DNA of 8,584 nucleotides from Clostridiales bacterium (lineage in GTDB: Bacteria > Bacillota > Clostridia > Oscillospirales > CAG-272): the NCBI GenBank assembly GCA_012511425.1, contig JAAZGC010000129.1:1-8584 (forward strand). Reading direction: 5' to 3'. Numbering within the stretch: the stretch's first letter is position 1; every line of letters begins with the position of its first letter. Below the pieces are notes generated by a model. It saw nothing but the letters and a program-made list of their open reading frames with translations. It was not told the origin of the DNA and ran no database searches. Both the position numbers and the translations under genes were made by a program. Below are positions 6,740 to 8,584 of this stretch, piece after piece.

Positions 6740-7504
6740 TTATCTTCTTGCCTTTGCGGCGGCTTCTGCATCCTGTTCTTCTTCGGCGGCGGTTATATCG
6801 GCCTCGTCGGCTTCGAGCTGCTCGCCCTGGCGTCCTTCGAGAACGGCGTCTGCGATAACCGAGCTGATGAGCCGGATCGCGCGGATGGCGTCGTCGTTGC
6901 CGGGGATAACGAAGTCGATTTCGTCCGGGTCGCAGTTGGTGTCAACTATGGCGATTACCGGAATTCCGAGTTTGCGGGCTTCGAGAACCGCGTTGCGCTC
7001 CTTGTGGGGGTCGACCACGAATACCGCGGACGGGAGTCCCGGCATATCCTTGATGCCGCCGTAGTCGCGCTCAAGGTCGCCCATCTCTTTTACGAGGGCG
7101 GCGACTTCCTTCTTCGGAAGCAGGTCGAAAGTGCCGTCTTCCTGCATTCTGATAAGGCTGTTGAAACGGGAAATGCTCTTGCGGATGGTGTTGTAGTTGG
7201 TCAGCATTCCGCCCGGCCAGCGCTCGTCTACATAGTACTGGTTGCATCTCTGGGCTTCTTCTTTGATGGCGTCCGCGGCCTGCTTCTTCGTTCCGACGAA
7301 GAGAATTGTGCCGTTGGCAGAGGAAAGATCACGGACGAACATATACGCCTCGTTGAACTTGCGGACGGTCTTCTGCAGGTCGATGATGTAGATACCATTG
7401 CGCTCGGTGAAGATGTATTCCGCCATCTTGGGGTTCCATCTCCGGGTGTGGTGTCCGAAATGGACGCCGGCTTCGAGCAGTTGTTTAATAGAAACAATAG
7501 ACAT
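6740..7504 (-). CDS. rpsB: Small ribosomal subunit protein uS2
   Basis: S2 binds 16S rRNA between the head and body of the 30S subunit and is needed for S1 docking where S1 is present. The protein has 254 residues, normal length. Landmarks are LLEAGVHFGHHTRRWNPKM (9-27), YIFTERNGIYIIDLQKT (30-46), FVGTKKQA (69-76), DERWPGGMLTN (93-103) and the second family signature LGIPVIAIVDTNCDPD (179-194). The last 25 residues form an acidic, alanine-rich tail, a common variable extension. AAGGAGG (7514-7520) is an optimal ribosome site, 9 nt from the ATG. It is the first gene after an extended -10 promoter and a structured leader, so leader-mediated autoregulation is plausible but unproven. Confidence 0.99.
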   Translation of the reverse strand: MSIVSIKQLLEAGVHFGHHTRRWNPKMAEYIFTERNGIYIIDLQKTVRKFNEAYMFVRDLSSANGTILFVGTKKQAADAIKEEAQRCNQYYVDERWPGGMLTNYNTIRKSISRFNSLIRMQEDGTFDLLPKKEVAALVKEMGDLERDYGGIKDMPGLPSAVFVVDPHKERNAVLEARKLGIPVIAIVDTNCDPDEIDFVIPGNDDAIRAIRLISSVIADAVLEGRQGEQLEADEADITAAEEEQDAEAAAKARR

Positions 7505-7513
7505 TTATTATGT

Positions 7514-7520
7514 CCTCCTT
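7514..7520 (-). promoter_or_regulatory. Strong ribosome binding site of rpsB
   Basis: AAGGAGG, a full match to the anti-Shine-Dalgarno core, stands 9 nt before the rpsB ATG. It is the strongest ribosome site in the window and fits high expression of rpsB. Confidence 0.85.
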
Positions 7521-7536
7521 CGGTTGTATCCACCAC

Positions 7537-7576
7537 GGTCAAGCCGGTGCGCTGGTACTGTATTACGCGCCGGACC
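7537..7576 (-). promoter_or_regulatory. Stem-loop in the rpsB leader
   Basis: On the minus strand CCGG (7570-7573) and GCG (7566-7568) pair with CCGG (7544-7547) and CGC (7549-7551) across one mismatch. A basal GGTC (7573-7576) can pair with GACC (7537-7540), leaving a small bulge, and the loop is about 14 nt. It ends 16 nt before the rpsB ribosome site. S2 autoregulation through its mRNA leader is known in enterobacteria; extending that to this hairpin is inference. Confidence 0.5.
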
Positions 7577-7606
7577 GAATATTTGCCGTGTGTGAAATTA
7601 CACTAA

Positions 7607-7635
7607 ATTATACCACAAATCCGGGAAAATTTCAA
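7607..7635 (-). promoter_or_regulatory. Sigma-A type promoter of rpsB-tsf, with extended -10
   Basis: On the minus strand TTGAAA (7630-7635, five of six to consensus) is followed after 17 nt by a perfect TATAAT (7607-7612) preceded by TGG, an extended -10 element. Transcription should start near 7600, giving a leader of about 95 nt. It is the best promoter in the window and stands between the upstream membrane-protein gene and rpsB. Confidence 0.88.
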
Positions 7636-7685
7636 GCGCCGATGATGAAAATCACATCTCATTCATATAATTGTTACAACGGCGG

Positions 7686-8584
7686 TCAGAAGCCGTTTTC
7701 TTTGAGAACCTCCGCCGACATCGATTCGGAGATGTTGAAATCGTAGATATATGATGTGCCCGGGCCGTTTTTCAATCTGTGAGAGCGCCAAACGAGGTTT
7801 TTCCGGCAGTCGTCCCGCAGGCTTTCGCTTATCTGTTCGGATGAATAAAGCCGCAAAAGCTCCCGTTCGACATTCGGGCTGTCGGAAAGCGAATCCAGCT
7901 CATAAAGTTCGGTCTGTTTGCCGTTTATGCAGCGATCAACCTGGCTTTTTGCGATTATCCCGTCGATATCCGGCAGGACGGCGGCAAAGCTTACGACAAG
8001 CGATATCGCGACTGCCGCGGCGAACAGATCGATACGGCTCATATACTGCCGGAGCAGAACCGCGACAAATAAAGCGGCGATAAATACCGTTGCGTATGCG
8101 GCGTAAACCCGGAGGCGGGTAAGTCCGTATGACTCGGTGTAAAGATAGAGCTTCGATGCAGCCGTTGCAAGCAGCATAAGCGCCGATACGCCGAGCAAGG
8201 TCACAAGCACCCGCCGGGTTATCGCCGAGGCTTTTGCGGAAGCGACGGTTTTCAATAATATGAGACATAGAATTCCGTTAAGCGCCGAAACCCGTGTCAG
8301 CTCGAAGAATCCTTTGACTGCATAGCTCGACATGCTGTACCCCTCCGGCAGCCGCCCGCCGAAAGCCGAGAGATAATACGGAATCTGGGTTGCAAAGAAA
8401 ATAATGTAGACCAGCAATACCGGCGCGCAGAGGAAGACGCCGAATACCGCTGGCAGCGTTTTTCCCGGCTTTTCCGATACCGAAATTCCCTCGCGGGAGG
8501 AAAAGAGCAGGCCGAAAATGTACATCGCGACGGGTATTCCGAACATCAGCGATATCAGGATTACAGCCGCCCGCTCGCTTATTC
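7686..8584 (-). CDS. Multi-pass membrane protein of the DUF4153/DUF4173 type, 5' end beyond window
   Basis: The frame stays open to the high-coordinate edge, past the first ATG at 8546 (the residues before it are ISERAAVILISL), so the N-terminus is probably missing. About 299 residues are visible. They contain about six hydrophobic segments: one spanning the first ATG, then near PAVFGVFLCAPVLLVYIIFF, ALNGILCLILL, LVTLLGVSALMLLAT, AAYATVFIAALFVAVLL and LFAAAVAISLVVSFAAVL. A soluble C-terminal tail of about 100 residues follows. The strings LPEGYSMSSYAVKGFFEL and LYTESYGLTRLR match, from memory, the conserved segments of the DUF4153/DUF4173 family, which has no established function. The C-terminal tail is rich in Ser, Glu, Leu and Arg. 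It is codirectional with rpsB but separated by the rpsB promoter, and I see no convincing terminator after it. Confidence 0.75.
   Translation of the reverse strand, partial: ISERAAVILISLMFGIPVAMYIFGLLFSSREGISVSEKPGKTLPAVFGVFLCAPVLLVYIIFFATQIPYYLSAFGGRLPEGYSMSSYAVKGFFELTRVSALNGILCLILLKTVASAKASAITRRVLVTLLGVSALMLLATAASKLYLYTESYGLTRLRVYAAYATVFIAALFVAVLLRQYMSRIDLFAAAVAISLVVSFAAVLPDIDGIIAKSQVDRCINGKQTELYELDSLSDSPNVERELLRLYSSEQISESLRDDCRKNLVWRSHRLKNGPGTSYIYDFNISESMSAEVLKENGF

Noticed and set aside
7637..7684. Possible terminator after the DUF4153-type gene (CGCCG/CGGCG arms with an inner GATG/CATC)
   Set aside because: The 5-bp arms enclose a long AT-rich loop and no proper T-run follows, so the evidence is too weak.

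Overview
The window looks like chromosome from a Firmicutes/Clostridia-type bacterium, probably uncultured. Three things suggest this: the gene order rpsB-tsf-pyrH-frr-uppS-cdsA-dxr (enterobacteria instead place dxr before uppS), two near-consensus sigma-A type promoters, and purine-rich Shine-Dalgarno sequences in front of most genes. The placement is an inference from gene order and motifs, because no search was possible. Every gene I can support is on the minus strand, so the biological reading order runs from high to low coordinates.

Layout, in the direction of transcription. From 8584 to 7686 is the 3' part of a multi-pass membrane protein that resembles the DUF4153/DUF4173 group; its start lies outside the window. 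A strong extended -10 promoter (7607-7635) and a structured leader of about 95 nt with a hairpin at 7537-7576 then drive rpsB (ribosomal protein S2) and tsf (elongation factor Ts). The pair is closed by a large nested hairpin terminator (5687-5764). A second near-consensus promoter (5577-5605) starts pyrH (UMP kinase), frr (ribosome recycling factor), uppS (undecaprenyl diphosphate synthase), cdsA (CDP-diacylglycerol synthase) and dxr (DXP reductoisomerase). Beginning 31 nt after dxr is a gene for a sialidase-fold (BNR/Asp-box) protein that runs off the low-coordinate edge.

How the genes fit together. rpsB, tsf and frr serve translation: the small subunit, EF-Tu recharging and ribosome recycling. 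pyrH makes UDP for RNA, DNA and nucleotide-sugar synthesis. dxr makes MEP for isopentenyl diphosphate, uppS turns those isoprenoids into the lipid carrier for cell-wall glycans, and cdsA makes the CDP-DAG precursor of phospholipids. This is a growth-linked translation and envelope cluster.

The departure from the usual plan is the last gene. In Bacillus-like and many clostridial genomes dxr is followed by the site-2 protease gene rseP/rasP; here it is followed by a carbohydrate-active-type gene with no visible promoter or terminator between them. The rest is ordinary housekeeping, apart from a few unusual residues in UppS, CdsA and Dxr. I see no CRISPR array, mobile element, tRNA or rRNA, and no convincing evidence of an undescribed system. 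The longest gene-free stretch is the 242 nt between tsf and pyrH, which the terminator and promoter occupy.
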